The position numbers and the translations under genes were made by a program. From positions 62,001 to 126,000 of the forward strand of contig JADKGE010000005.1 of NCBI GenBank assembly GCA_016717115.1: a stretch of 64,000 bases of DNA. Direction: 5' to 3'. Below the pieces are notes generated by a model that was not told where the DNA came from, ran no database searches, and saw only the letters and a list, made by a program, of their open reading frames with translations. Of the stretch, positions 17,609-26,165 are shown one piece after another. The stretch's first letter is position 1; the number at the start of each line of letters is the position of its first letter. The stretch is from Actinomycetota bacterium. GTDB lineage: Bacteria > Actinomycetota > Actinomycetes > S36-B12.

Positions 17609-17680
17609 CCCTCGTCCGGTGCAATAGTTCCCGAGTGGGCTGACAACCGTTGCGGTTGCTGTGGATTCAGCTCGAGGGAC

Positions 17681-17702
17681 TGTCATACCGTCGTTCTAGT
17701 GT
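17681..17702 (+). promoter_or_regulatory. PafBC/RecA-NDp-type DNA-damage promoter of HNH copy 2
   Basis: TGTCATAC, 8 bases, TAGTGT, then 6 bases to the ATG at 17709. The element is conserved with the copy at 6450 while the flanking sequence has diverged, which argues that it is functional. It could also feed the sbcDC genes downstream. Confidence 0.75.
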
Positions 17703-17708
17703 GGGGGC

Positions 17709-19223
17709 ATGGAATCGAGGGCCGAGGTCGCGGACGTGGCGCCGGATCGGGTGGTGGATGACCCGGTTCTGGTCGACTTCGTCGATGGCCTGACCCCCGC
17801 TGAGCTGCTGGGGATGCTGGCGGGGATGCGCCCCAGCGCGCTGGTGCTGGATGCGCTGATGACGATCGACCGGGTCGCGCTGTCGGATGTGGACGCGGTG
17901 GCGTTCCTGCAGGTCCATCAGCGGGTCGCCGCCTGGTGGGCCGCGGTGGGCCTGGAGGCGATCATCCCGGCCGCCGCGGCGGAGCCCCTGATCGAGGAGT
18001 TCACGCTCCTGGTGCCGGGCTCGGAGGAGGAGCGCAGGATCCGGATCGCCGACGTGCGCCGCGAGGAGCTCGGGGCGGCACTGCGGCTGCCCGCCGCGAC
18101 GGCCCAGGACCGCATCGACACCGCCCGCCTGCTGGCCGGTCCCCTCGCCGCGACCGCGGCGGCCCTGGCGGCGGGGGCGGTCACCGACCGGCACGTCGCG
18201 GTGATCGTGGAGGCGGCCGGGCGGCTGCCGGGCCGGGGGATGCGCGACGACACCGAACGAGCCGCGTTCACCACGGCCTGCGCGGATCTGGAGCGCCGGG
18301 TGCTGCCGACCGCTGCCCGGGCCACGGTGCCGATGACGAGGGGCGCAGCCCGGCGGGCGGTGCTGGCGATCGACGCGGCCGGGGAACGCCGACGCCGCCG
18401 CGAAGCCAGGTGCACCCGCGACGTGTATGTCGTCGATGAGCTCGACGGCATCTCGACGCTCATCGCCCGCATGTCCACCGAGGCCGCCCACGCCGTGCTC
18501 GCAGAGGTGGTGGCCTTGGCCCACGACGACCGGTTCACCCCTCCCACCGAGGGCCACGCGCCCGCGACGACGGGCGAGCGCCGCGTGGAGGCGCTGGCCG
18601 CGCTGGTCCTGGGCGCCCGCGGGGAGGGTGGTGCCACCGGCGACGGTGGCGGTCGCGATGGATCGGGCGCGGTCCCGGCTCCGCGGGTCCGGGCGCACCT
18701 CGACCTGGTCATCGACCTGCCCACCCTGCTCGACCTGGCCGAGGGCGTCACCGGTGGTGTCGTGGAGTTGCGGGGGTCCGGGCCGGTCAGCGCCGACGTG
18801 GTCCGGGACCTGCTCGCCGACCCCGAGGTGGCGGTCACGATGCGGCGGCTGGTCACCGACCCCGTCACCGGACACCTGCTCGACTACGGCCGCCGGGTCT
18901 ACCAGGTGCCGCAGCGGCTGCGGGAGTACGTCATCGCCAGGGACCGGGTCTGCCGGTTCCCCGGCTGCCGCCGCGCCGCCGCCCGCTCCCAGATCGACCA
19001 CGCCCACGCCTGGAACGACGGCGGCGACACCAGCCCCGCCAACCTCGGCGCCCTCTGCCTCCGCCACCACCAGCTCAAGACCCACACCGGCTGGAGGATC
19101 ACCGACTCCCGACCCGACGGATCCTGCACCTGGACCTCACCTCACGGCCGGCAGTACGACCATCCCGCCGAAGCGATACTTCGCGACGTGGTGGATCCGA
19201 ACCCCCCGCCGGTTGGCGACTAG
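17709..19223 (+). CDS. DUF222 / 13E12-repeat HNH endonuclease-like protein, copy 2
   Basis: A 504-residue paralogue of the gene at 6478 with the same DUF222 region and C-terminal HNH module (CRFPGC, IDH, ANLGALC, HHQLKTH). It differs by a longer Gly-rich linker near 305-320 and a longer C-terminus. A stretch of about 330 bp (18240-18568) matches 7012-7340 with one visible mismatch, whereas the flanks carry scattered changes, suggesting gene conversion. sbcD starts 48 bp after its stop, so co-transcription with a repair nuclease is plausible. Confidence 0.92.
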   Translation: MESRAEVADVAPDRVVDDPVLVDFVDGLTPAELLGMLAGMRPSALVLDALMTIDRVALSDVDAVAFLQVHQRVAAWWAAVGLEAIIPAAAAEPLIEEFTLLVPGSEEERRIRIADVRREELGAALRLPAATAQDRIDTARLLAGPLAATAAALAAGAVTDRHVAVIVEAAGRLPGRGMRDDTERAAFTTACADLERRVLPTAARATVPMTRGAARRAVLAIDAAGERRRRREARCTRDVYVVDELDGISTLIARMSTEAAHAVLAEVVALAHDDRFTPPTEGHAPATTGERRVEALAALVLGARGEGGATGDGGGRDGSGAVPAPRVRAHLDLVIDLPTLLDLAEGVTGGVVELRGSGPVSADVVRDLLADPEVAVTMRRLVTDPVTGHLLDYGRRVYQVPQRLREYVIARDRVCRFPGCRRAAARSQIDHAHAWNDGGDTSPANLGALCLRHHQLKTHTGWRITDSRPDGSCTWTSPHGRQYDHPAEAILRDVVDPNPPPVGD

Positions 19224-19271
19224 CATCGCCGACAGCCGCTCGCGTCGAGGCTCGGCACATTCGGGGGTGAC

Positions 19272-20459
19272 ATGAGACTGCTGCACACCTCGGACTGGCA
19301 TCTGGGTCGATGGCTCATGACCGCATCGCTGGTGGAGCACCAGCGGGCCTTTCTTGGTTGGCTGGCTGACCTCGCCGACGAACGTTCAGTGGATGCCATC
19401 CTCGTCAGCGGCGACGTCTACGACCGAGCCATCCCGTCGGTCGACGCGGTTCGCCTGCTCGAGGCGGCACTGGTCGACCTCGTGGGCGTCTGCCCGGTCA
19501 TCCTCATCTCCGGCAACCACGACTCCCCCACCCGTCTCGGCTTCGGCGGCCCGCTACTGGAGTCCTTGGCCATCCACCTGCGCTCCTCGGTCGACGACAT
19601 CGGTCGCGCGATCGAGATCGTCGGCAGCGACGGTGTCACTGTCGCCGTCTACGGCATCCCCTACCTCGAACCCGAGGTCACGCGAGGCCAGCTCGGTGCG
19701 GAGAAGTCGCACGAGGCGGTGCTCACGGCCGCGATGGAACGGGTTCGAGACGATCTCAGCACCCGTCGCGAGCACGCGACGACCACCGGCGCGCCGATTC
19801 CGCGGGCCGTCGTCCTGTCCCACTGCTTCATCCGTGGCGGCTCGGTGAGCGACTCCGAACGCGACGTGAGCGTGGGCGGCATCGCCGACGCGCCCGCGAC
19901 CGTCTTCCACGGCGTCGACTACGTGGCCCTGGGCCACCTGCACGGACCCCAGGAGATCGCGAACCCTGGCGGCCCCCTCGTCCGCTACAGCGGATCTCCC
20001 ATCGCCTACTCCTTCTCCGAGGAGTCGCACACGAAGTCGGTCGCGATCGTCGACATCGACGCGCAGGGCCACGTCATCGTCGACGAGGTCGCGGCACCGG
20101 TTCCTCGGCCCCTCACGACGATCACCGGAGACCTCGGTGACCTCCTGACGGATGCGCGGCTGGACGAGGTCGAGGACCATTGGATCCGCGCAGTGGTCAC
20201 CGATCCCCGCCGACCCGAGAACGCCATGGACCGTCTGCGGTCTCGATTCGCGAACGCCATCGAGCTGTCCTGGGTCGCGCATGTCGACGGTCAACCCGTC
20301 GTCGCGATAGACCGGCGCGTCGACCCCGTCACCGCGACGCCGGTCGAGGTCGTCGTCGGGTTCATCGAGCACGTGACGGGGCAGCCCGCCAGCGAGGAGG
20401 AGCGACGTCTCGCCGACGAGGCCGTCGAACGGGTGCGCATCATGGAGACGTCGTCATGA
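19272..20459 (+). CDS. sbcD: Exonuclease SbcCD subunit D
   Basis: A 395-residue metallophosphoesterase, the nuclease subunit of the SbcCD (Mre11-Rad50-like) complex that opens hairpins and protein-blocked DNA ends. Metal-binding motifs are SDWHLGR (residues 7-13), SGDVYDR near 46, SGNHDSPTR near 78, and ALGHLHGPQ near 221. The start has GGGGGTG just upstream. It ends in ATGA overlapping sbcC, the usual coupled order. Confidence 0.95.
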   Translation: MRLLHTSDWHLGRWLMTASLVEHQRAFLGWLADLADERSVDAILVSGDVYDRAIPSVDAVRLLEAALVDLVGVCPVILISGNHDSPTRLGFGGPLLESLAIHLRSSVDDIGRAIEIVGSDGVTVAVYGIPYLEPEVTRGQLGAEKSHEAVLTAAMERVRDDLSTRREHATTTGAPIPRAVVLSHCFIRGGSVSDSERDVSVGGIADAPATVFHGVDYVALGHLHGPQEIANPGGPLVRYSGSPIAYSFSEESHTKSVAIVDIDAQGHVIVDEVAAPVPRPLTTITGDLGDLLTDARLDEVEDHWIRAVVTDPRRPENAMDRLRSRFANAIELSWVAHVDGQPVVAIDRRVDPVTATPVEVVVGFIEHVTGQPASEEERRLADEAVERVRIMETSS

Positions 20460-23209
20460 GACTGCACAGACTGGTGATCACGGGAGTGGGCCCGTTCCGC
20501 GACCGCCAGGAGATCGACTTCGACGAGCTCGCCGACTCCGGACTGTTCCTCATCGACGGCGCCACCGGGTCCGGCAAGACCACGATCATCGACTCCATCG
20601 TGTACGCCCTCTTCGGCGTGGTCTCCGGCGCGGACTCCGATCCCGGCCGCATGCGCAGCAACCTGTGCGGCGACGACGACCCCACCGGGGTCGCGTGCGA
20701 CTTCTCCGTTGACGGTCGTCGCCACCTCATCACCCGGGTCCCCGCCCATGTCCGCGACCCCGAGGAACCCGGCAAGGCGGCGAAGTCCAAGGGTGCACGG
20801 CAGACCCTGACCGAGTACGGACCCGATGGCGCGGAGCTGCGCATCCTCACGGCCAACCGAGAGATCGCCGAGCACGTGCATCAGCTCCTGGCGATGAGCG
20901 AGCAGCAGTTCCGCCAGCTCGTGGTGCTGCCGCAGGGCCAGTTCGCCGACCTGCTGCGCCAGACGCCCAATGAGCGGCTCAACTCTCTGGCCCCCCTGTT
21001 GGGCGACGAGTTCTTCGCCAAGGTCCAGGACGACCTTCGACGGAACGGCGACGCGGCACATCAGAAGCGCGAGGCGGCACAGGCTTCCGTGCAGAAGGCC
21101 GCGCAGCAACTGGTCGGGCGGCTGCGGGTCTACATCGACGGGGCCGACACCCCGCCGGACACCGACTTCACCGACGCGGCCGCGACCGACGAGGCCCGTC
21201 GAACGGCGGTCGAGGCCATCATGGCCGATCTGGGCGCGCAGGCAGCGAATGCAGCGCACGCCCGCGATGAACAGGCCGTGACCACTCAGGCGACGCGCGA
21301 CGCCGCCACGGCGGCGAGGGACGTCGCTGATGCACTCCGCCAGGTCGGTGACGCACAGCAGGCGGTCGCCGACGCCGAGGCCCTCCTCGATCCTGTCGAT
21401 GCTGGCATCGCCGAGACCGACGTGCCCGCCCGCATCGGCGCGCAGACCAGACTCGAGGGCTCGCTCGTCGACCATGCCGCGTGGGAGTCGCAGTCCCCCG
21501 AGCGGGCCGCGGCGCGGGCACTGCTCGCCGCGCGCGAGGCCGAGTGCCGCCATCAGGCAGCCGAGCTGCGCAGCGAGAAGGACGCGATCCCGGCCGCCCA
21601 GGGCACGCTCGAGCACAGCCGCGACGCCCACCAGCGGCTCGCCGGCACCGCCGAGACGGCCGGCCGGGAACTGGAGCGGCTCTCCGCCCTCGTCGCCACG
21701 GCCGGTGAACGCCGTCTCCTCGTCCCGGAGCTCGAGGCGTTGGCCAAGGCGCTGGCGGCCGCTGAGGCGGATGCGGCCCAGGCGGCCAACGCGGCCTTGG
21801 ACGCCGGATCGACGTGGGAGGACCTTGTCGAGCGCCAGCGCGGTGAGCGGGTCGCCGAGCTGGCGAGCACCCTCGAGCCAGGTGCCGAGTGTCCGGTGTG
21901 CGGCTCAACCGAGCACCCCCGGCCCGCGCACCCGCCCAGCGGCGCAACGCTGACCACCGACGCCGACGTGGAGTTGGCGAAGCGGACAGCGAGCCTCGCA
22001 CGCGAAACCGCTAGTGCGGCAACCCTCGCCACGGCGCAGGCGCGCGATTCGTGGCAGGAGTGCGAGTCACGGGTCTCCGTCCTCACGGGCGCACTCGGCG
22101 ACCGTTCCGACACCGAGGTCGAGGAGGCACACACCCGCGCTCTCGCGGCTCAGACTGCGGCCGACGAGGCCATCGCGGCCCTGCCGGCCATCCAGGCAGC
22201 ACTCGACGACCTCGCAGACCGGGAAGGCGCCCTTGACGCCGACATCGCAGGTCTGGACACGGAGGCGGCGACGGTCGCGGGCACCGTGACCGCGCTCGAG
22301 ACCGCTGAGCACCAGCGTGCCGCGCAGATCGGGCTCGCGATCGGCGATGCCGCATCCGCCACCGAACTGCTCGCCTCGACTCGCGCCCGCATCGCCTCGC
22401 TGAGCGCCCTTCAGGAAGCGCAGGCGGCCCTGAGCACTGCGGCCGCAGCGGTGCCGGCCGACCAACGCCACCTGCCCCTCGCTGACGCGGACGCCCTCGC
22501 TGCGAGCACGGCACTCCACCATCAAGAGGCAGCAGCCGTCCTAGCCGAGGTCACGGAGCTGGCCACGTCGCTGGCCACCGCCATCGCCGACGCGACCCCC
22601 CTCGCGGGGCGCTTCTCCGAAGCCCTCGCCCATCGACGCCGCGTCGACGAGGACACCCATGCGGCTGTGACGCTCGCCGCTCTCGTGTCCGCCGCGAATC
22701 CGAAACGCCTCCAGCTGCGTAGCTACGCGCTGCAGCGACGCTTCGAGGCAGTGCTGGTCGCGGCATCGATCCACCTCGAGCGGATGAGTTCGGGCAAGTT
22801 CGCCTTCGAACTCAGCGACCAGACCGCCCGAGCCGGTCAGTCCGGCCTCGGCATCGCGGTGCTGGACACCTGGACCGGCCACCTGCAGGACCCGAAATCG
22901 CTCTCAGGGGGTGAGACCTTCTACGCCTCCCTCTCGCTTGCCCTGGGCCTTGCCGACGTCGTGCGAGGCGAAGCGGGTGGCTCCGCCCTCGAGACGCTCT
23001 TCGTCGACGAGGGGTTCGGATCACTTGACCAGGACACGCTCTACCAGGTGCTCGACCAGCTCGAGCAGCTGCGCAGCGGGCGACGGGCCGTGGGCGTCGT
23101 CAGCCACGTCACCGAGATGAAGGAGTCGATCCCCGACCGCATCGAGGTGCGCCGGCAACCGGACCGCTCCAGCACGATTGTGCGGCCGTCGACCGACGCC
23201 TCCACCTGA
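20456..23209 (+). CDS. sbcC: Exonuclease SbcCD subunit C (SMC-like ATPase)
   Basis: A 917-residue Rad50-type ATPase. Walker A is GATGSGKTT at 36-44. Long Ala/Glu/Arg-rich coiled-coil arms flank a zinc-hook CPVCG at about 479. The ABC signature SLSGGETFYASLSLALGL is near 816 and Walker B LFVDEGFGSLD near 848. The hook would dimerise the complex through Zn. The ATG at 20456 overlaps the sbcD TGA; longer upstream frames are shadows. It ends 9 bp from the convergent ligase gene. Confidence 0.95.
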   Translation: MRLHRLVITGVGPFRDRQEIDFDELADSGLFLIDGATGSGKTTIIDSIVYALFGVVSGADSDPGRMRSNLCGDDDPTGVACDFSVDGRRHLITRVPAHVRDPEEPGKAAKSKGARQTLTEYGPDGAELRILTANREIAEHVHQLLAMSEQQFRQLVVLPQGQFADLLRQTPNERLNSLAPLLGDEFFAKVQDDLRRNGDAAHQKREAAQASVQKAAQQLVGRLRVYIDGADTPPDTDFTDAAATDEARRTAVEAIMADLGAQAANAAHARDEQAVTTQATRDAATAARDVADALRQVGDAQQAVADAEALLDPVDAGIAETDVPARIGAQTRLEGSLVDHAAWESQSPERAAARALLAAREAECRHQAAELRSEKDAIPAAQGTLEHSRDAHQRLAGTAETAGRELERLSALVATAGERRLLVPELEALAKALAAAEADAAQAANAALDAGSTWEDLVERQRGERVAELASTLEPGAECPVCGSTEHPRPAHPPSGATLTTDADVELAKRTASLARETASAATLATAQARDSWQECESRVSVLTGALGDRSDTEVEEAHTRALAAQTAADEAIAALPAIQAALDDLADREGALDADIAGLDTEAATVAGTVTALETAEHQRAAQIGLAIGDAASATELLASTRARIASLSALQEAQAALSTAAAAVPADQRHLPLADADALAASTALHHQEAAAVLAEVTELATSLATAIADATPLAGRFSEALAHRRRVDEDTHAAVTLAALVSAANPKRLQLRSYALQRRFEAVLVAASIHLERMSSGKFAFELSDQTARAGQSGLGIAVLDTWTGHLQDPKSLSGGETFYASLSLALGLADVVRGEAGGSALETLFVDEGFGSLDQDTLYQVLDQLEQLRSGRRAVGVVSHVTEMKESIPDRIEVRRQPDRSSTIVRPSTDAST

Positions 23210-23218
23210 CGAATCGCC

Positions 23219-24697
23219 TCAGACCGGCTCCCACAGATGCACCGGGACGTTGGTGTTCATCCGCGCCACGTACTCCTGCGTCATGCGGCGCAGCGCCTCC
23301 CACCGATCCATGCCGGACGCCTCGAACGCCTGCGTGGCGGCCACCTGCCATGTCGCGCCATTGCTGGCAGACGTGCAGCGGGCCTCGATGATCCCGAGGA
23401 GCCGCTCGCGGATCTCGTCGTCGACCCCCCAGGAGCGAAGGCCCTCGTGCGCCAGCGGGAGCAGGCGTCGCAGGACGAGCTCGGTCACGTTGACCTCGCC
23501 GCTGCCCGGCCAGTAGACGGTGGCGTCGATCCCGTGGATGCTCGCCGCAATGAAGTTTTCCTCAGCGGCCCCGAAGGACATCTGCGACCACACCGGCCTG
23601 TCCTGCTCCGAAAGGGCTCGCAACGCGCCGAAGTAGAAGGCCCCGTTGGCGAGCACGTCGACGACGGTCGGTCCTGCCGGCAGCACCCGGTTCTCGATGC
23701 GCAGGTGCGGGCGATCGTCGACGACGTCGTAGACCGGACGATTCCATCTCCAGACGGTGCCGTTGTGCAGTCGGAGCTCGTGCAGGGCCGGCGTGTGGCC
23801 GCTCTCGAGCACCGCGACGGGATCCTCGTCGTTGAGCACGGGCAGCAACGCAGGGAAGTACTTGGTGTTCTCCTCGAAGAGGTCGAAGACGCTGGTGATC
23901 CAGCGCTCGCCGAACCACACGCGCGGCCGCACGCCCTGCGCCTTGAGCTCGGCCGGGCGAGTGTCCGTGGCCTGCGTGAACACGGCGACCCGCGTCTCGC
24001 GCCAGAGTTCGTGGCCCATGAAGTACGGGGAGTTCGCCCCGAGGCCCACCTGCACCGCAGCCAGGGTCTGCGCGGCGTTCCAGCCCTGCGCGAACTCCTC
24101 AGGGCTCACCTGCAGATGGAACTGCACGCTCGTGCAGGCCGATTCCGGTGCGATCGAGTCGGCGTACATCTCGAGCATCTCGGGGCCGCCCCGGATGTCG
24201 ATATGCAGGTCCTCCCCGCGGGCGAGAAGCATCTGCTCATCCAGGAGCGCGTAGCGCGGATTGCTGCTGATCGACTCGTGGGTGAGGTGCTCGGGGGCGA
24301 GCGTGGGCAGGATGCCGATCATCACCATCCCCGCGCCCACCTCGTGGGCGCGGATGTCGGCCGCGTTCAACTGCGTCCGAACGTCAGTCTCGTAGCGCCA
24401 GGCGCCATCGCCCGTCAGGCTCTGCGGGGGGACGTTGATCTCGAGGTTGAACCGTCCGAGCTCCTCGACGAAGGCGGGATCGTCGATCCGGGCCAGGACC
24501 GACTCGTTCAGCATCGCCGGGCGCCCATCGGCATCGACGAGGTTGAGCTCGACCTCCATGCCGGTCAGCGGCTTGTCGAAGTCGAAGAGCGATGCAGCAA
24601 GCATCCTCGCGAAGACGTCGAGGCACCGGTGCACCTTGTCCCGGTACCGCTGCCGGTCCTCGCGGGTGAAGGTACGACTGGTCAGACCCGTTCCCAT
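23219..24697 (-). CDS. Glutamate-cysteine ligase family 2 (GCS2) protein
   Basis: A 492-residue carboxylate-amine ligase of the GCS2 family. Visible elements are PLTGMEVELNLVD near 42-54 (the acidic metal/ATP strand), ARGEDLHIDIRGGPEMLE, VQFHLQVSPEEF, GLGANSPYFMGHELWRETR and RIENRVLPAGPTVVD. Actinobacterial members include EgtA, which makes gamma-Glu-Cys for ergothioneine, but no egtB/C/D genes are nearby, so the exact product is open. The ATG at 24697 follows a Met-rich upstream frame that lacks family sequence. Confidence 0.85.
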   Translation of the reverse strand: MGTGLTSRTFTREDRQRYRDKVHRCLDVFARMLAASLFDFDKPLTGMEVELNLVDADGRPAMLNESVLARIDDPAFVEELGRFNLEINVPPQSLTGDGAWRYETDVRTQLNAADIRAHEVGAGMVMIGILPTLAPEHLTHESISSNPRYALLDEQMLLARGEDLHIDIRGGPEMLEMYADSIAPESACTSVQFHLQVSPEEFAQGWNAAQTLAAVQVGLGANSPYFMGHELWRETRVAVFTQATDTRPAELKAQGVRPRVWFGERWITSVFDLFEENTKYFPALLPVLNDEDPVAVLESGHTPALHELRLHNGTVWRWNRPVYDVVDDRPHLRIENRVLPAGPTVVDVLANGAFYFGALRALSEQDRPVWSQMSFGAAEENFIAASIHGIDATVYWPGSGEVNVTELVLRRLLPLAHEGLRSWGVDDEIRERLLGIIEARCTSASNGATWQVAATQAFEASGMDRWEALRRMTQEYVARMNTNVPVHLWEPV

Positions 24698-24771
24698 GCG
24701 ACCAGAGTGCCCGAAACAAGGCGCCACGTCTGTCGAGTTGCGACTGTGCCGCCGATTCGCGACCACGCGAG

Positions 24772-25461
24772 CTACTCGTACCGGTAGACCCCCGCCCTCG
24801 AGCCCGACCTCCCGTCCGCGTTCGTGACGGTGACAGAGACCAAGCCCGCGGTCGCGGACGCCGGCGTCGTCACCGTCAGCGTGTTGGCATCCACTAGGAC
24901 GACATCCGTCGCCGCGACGCCACCGAACGTCACAGTGGCCCCCGCGGCAAAGAAGTATCCGGTGACGACCACCGACGTGCCACCGGCGAGCGGCCCGTGA
25001 TTCGGCGCGGCCGACGTCACGCCCGGGTCCCGGTACGTGTAGCCCGCCGTGCGGACCCCCACCCGCCCGCCGGGATTGATCACCGTGACGTCGACCAGGG
25101 GGGCGGGGACCACGGAGGGGTAGGCAGGGGTGGTCACGGAGAGTCGAACGGAACTGACGAAGATGACGCTGGGCGCGGTCACGCCACCGAAGGCCACGTT
25201 CGCTCCGGACTCGAAGTTCGTCCCGGTGACGGTGACGGTCTGGCCCCCCATCTTCGTGCCGGAGCTGGGTGACAGCGCTGTCACGGTCGGCACCGGGCCC
25301 GTCGGGGCGGACGAACCGCTGAGCGCATTGACCGCGTTGGTGAAGATCGACTTCATGGAGTCCCCCAGCAGGGACACGGCGATGACGACCACCACCCCGA
25401 TGACGGCGATGATCAGCCCGTACTCGATCGAGGTGGCACCGGCCTGACGCGGCGCCCTCAT
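24772..25461 (-). CDS. Flp-type pilin fused to two IPT/TIG domains
   Basis: A 229-residue protein. The first 50 residues are a Flp/Tad pilin: basic leader, processing Gly8, then ATSIEYGLIIAVIG with Glu at +5 and Tyr at +6 and a hydrophobic spine to about 35. Ordinary Flp pilins stop near 60 residues. This one continues after a short linker with two IPT/TIG immunoglobulin-like repeats (about 57-137 and 140-229), each with the P-x-x-G-x-x-x-GGTxVxVTG and NPGGRVG/NADGRSG patterns. Expected to be processed by a prepilin peptidase and assembled or anchored on the surface. No tad genes lie in the window. Confidence 0.85.
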   Translation of the reverse strand: MRAPRQAGATSIEYGLIIAVIGVVVVIAVSLLGDSMKSIFTNAVNALSGSSAPTGPVPTVTALSPSSGTKMGGQTVTVTGTNFESGANVAFGGVTAPSVIFVSSVRLSVTTPAYPSVVPAPLVDVTVINPGGRVGVRTAGYTYRDPGVTSAAPNHGPLAGGTSVVVTGYFFAAGATVTFGGVAATDVVLVDANTLTVTTPASATAGLVSVTVTNADGRSGSRAGVYRYE

Positions 25462-25468
25462 GCTTTCG

Positions 25469-25474
25469 AGCCTA
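25469..25474 (-). promoter_or_regulatory. Putative -10 of the pilin-IPT gene (leaderless)
   Basis: Minus-strand TAGGCT is 7 nt from the ATG at 25461. Confidence 0.4.
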
Positions 25475-25513
25475 CGCGGGCTGGCACGAGGAGGGGGGTC
25501 CTCGAGCGCCCGA

Positions 25514-25690
25514 TTGGGTTCGCCGGCGGTGGCGTGCTACCTTCGAAGAGCACGCAGGCCACGTTCGGCCGCGTGCTTGGTCTGGGCCCGGCCCGGTGAG
25601 CAGCCTTCGATGGCAGCTCCCGAGCGAGGCCGACCACCGAGACACATTGGTGCAGCGGTTGCTTGAATGCAGCGGTGCACCGCAAGGAAG
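25514..25690 (+). promoter_or_regulatory. Possible promoter and two-hairpin leader of a Cys-rich microprotein
   Basis: TTGGGT (25514) and TACCTT (25538) are spaced 18 nt apart. A transcript starting near 25550 would open with a stem of GCACGC/GCGTGC plus GGCC/GGCC around the loop ACGTTC (25550-25576). A second stem, GGTGCA (25649-25654) with TGCACC (25676-25681), ends 3 nt before the AAGGAAGG ribosome site of the gene at 25699. Two stems in a 150-nt leader, one touching the ribosome site, suggest a cis-regulatory RNA. This is inferred from base pairing only, with no match to a known riboswitch. Confidence 0.4.
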
Positions 25691-25698
25691 GCACGAGA

Positions 25699-25839
25699 AT
25701 GAAGCACATCACCCTTGTCGATGACGAACGCCGGGCCCCGATGGGCCTGACCGCCCGCGAGCAGTGCGCACAGTGCTGTGGACCCATCAGCCGCACCGAC
25801 GCCTCCGGGCTCTGCTGGAGCTGCATGCCCTGCTCATGA
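25699..25839 (+). CDS. 46-residue Cys-rich zinc-ribbon-like microprotein
   Basis: A short reading frame with a good ribosome site (AAGGAAGG, 7-8 nt before the ATG). The protein has six cysteines: a CAQCCG cluster near residue 23 and a CWSCMPC cluster near 39, about 16 residues apart, consistent with one small zinc-binding knuckle pair. The N-terminal half is hydrophilic with no signal peptide. It is not recognised as a named family. It lies downstream of a potentially structured leader and divergent from the pilin-IPT gene. Confidence 0.55.
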   Translation: MKHITLVDDERRAPMGLTAREQCAQCCGPISRTDASGLCWSCMPCS

Positions 25840-25925
25840 CCGCGCAACGTGTCCTATCCTCACCGGGAGGGGGCACGGCGGCCGAAGGCAGCGCTGTGCT
25901 GGGCAGCAGCGAACGGAGTCACGCC

Positions 25926-26084
25926 ATGAGCGACGTCCCTGAGGCGGATCGGCCCACGGACGGCCGGGCGGAGTCGGCGATCCACATCGATCGGCGATAC
26001 AAGATCTTCGCGGCCATTTTCGCAGTCGTTGTCCTGACTTTCGCGGCGATCTCGATCGCCGTCGTCATCGTCACGTCCTCCTGA
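25926..26084 (+). CDS. Small single-pass membrane protein
   Basis: 52 residues from the ATG at 25926, with GGAG 7 nt upstream. A hydrophilic N-terminus is followed by RRYKIF and one hydrophobic helix (about 28-49), so the N-terminus is probably cytoplasmic. Family unknown. A longer upstream frame is not supported by a ribosome site. Confidence 0.5.
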   Translation: MSDVPEADRPTDGRAESAIHIDRRYKIFAAIFAVVVLTFAAISIAVVIVTSS

Positions 26085-26165
26085 CCTGCCCCCAGAACTC
26101 GTCAGGAAACCCGGGGGCGCCGAGGCGTAGATTCGAGACACGAGCACTCTCCCCCGGGAGGGATC

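Noticed and set aside
20291..21631. 446-codon minus-strand frame in sbcC
   Set aside because: Opposite-strand shadow of the well-supported SbcC coding region, without family sequence.
24000..24060. Possible defence, CRISPR, toxin-antitoxin or phage island
   Set aside because: No repeats-with-spacers array, integrase, transposase, toxin or phage structural genes were found anywhere in the window.
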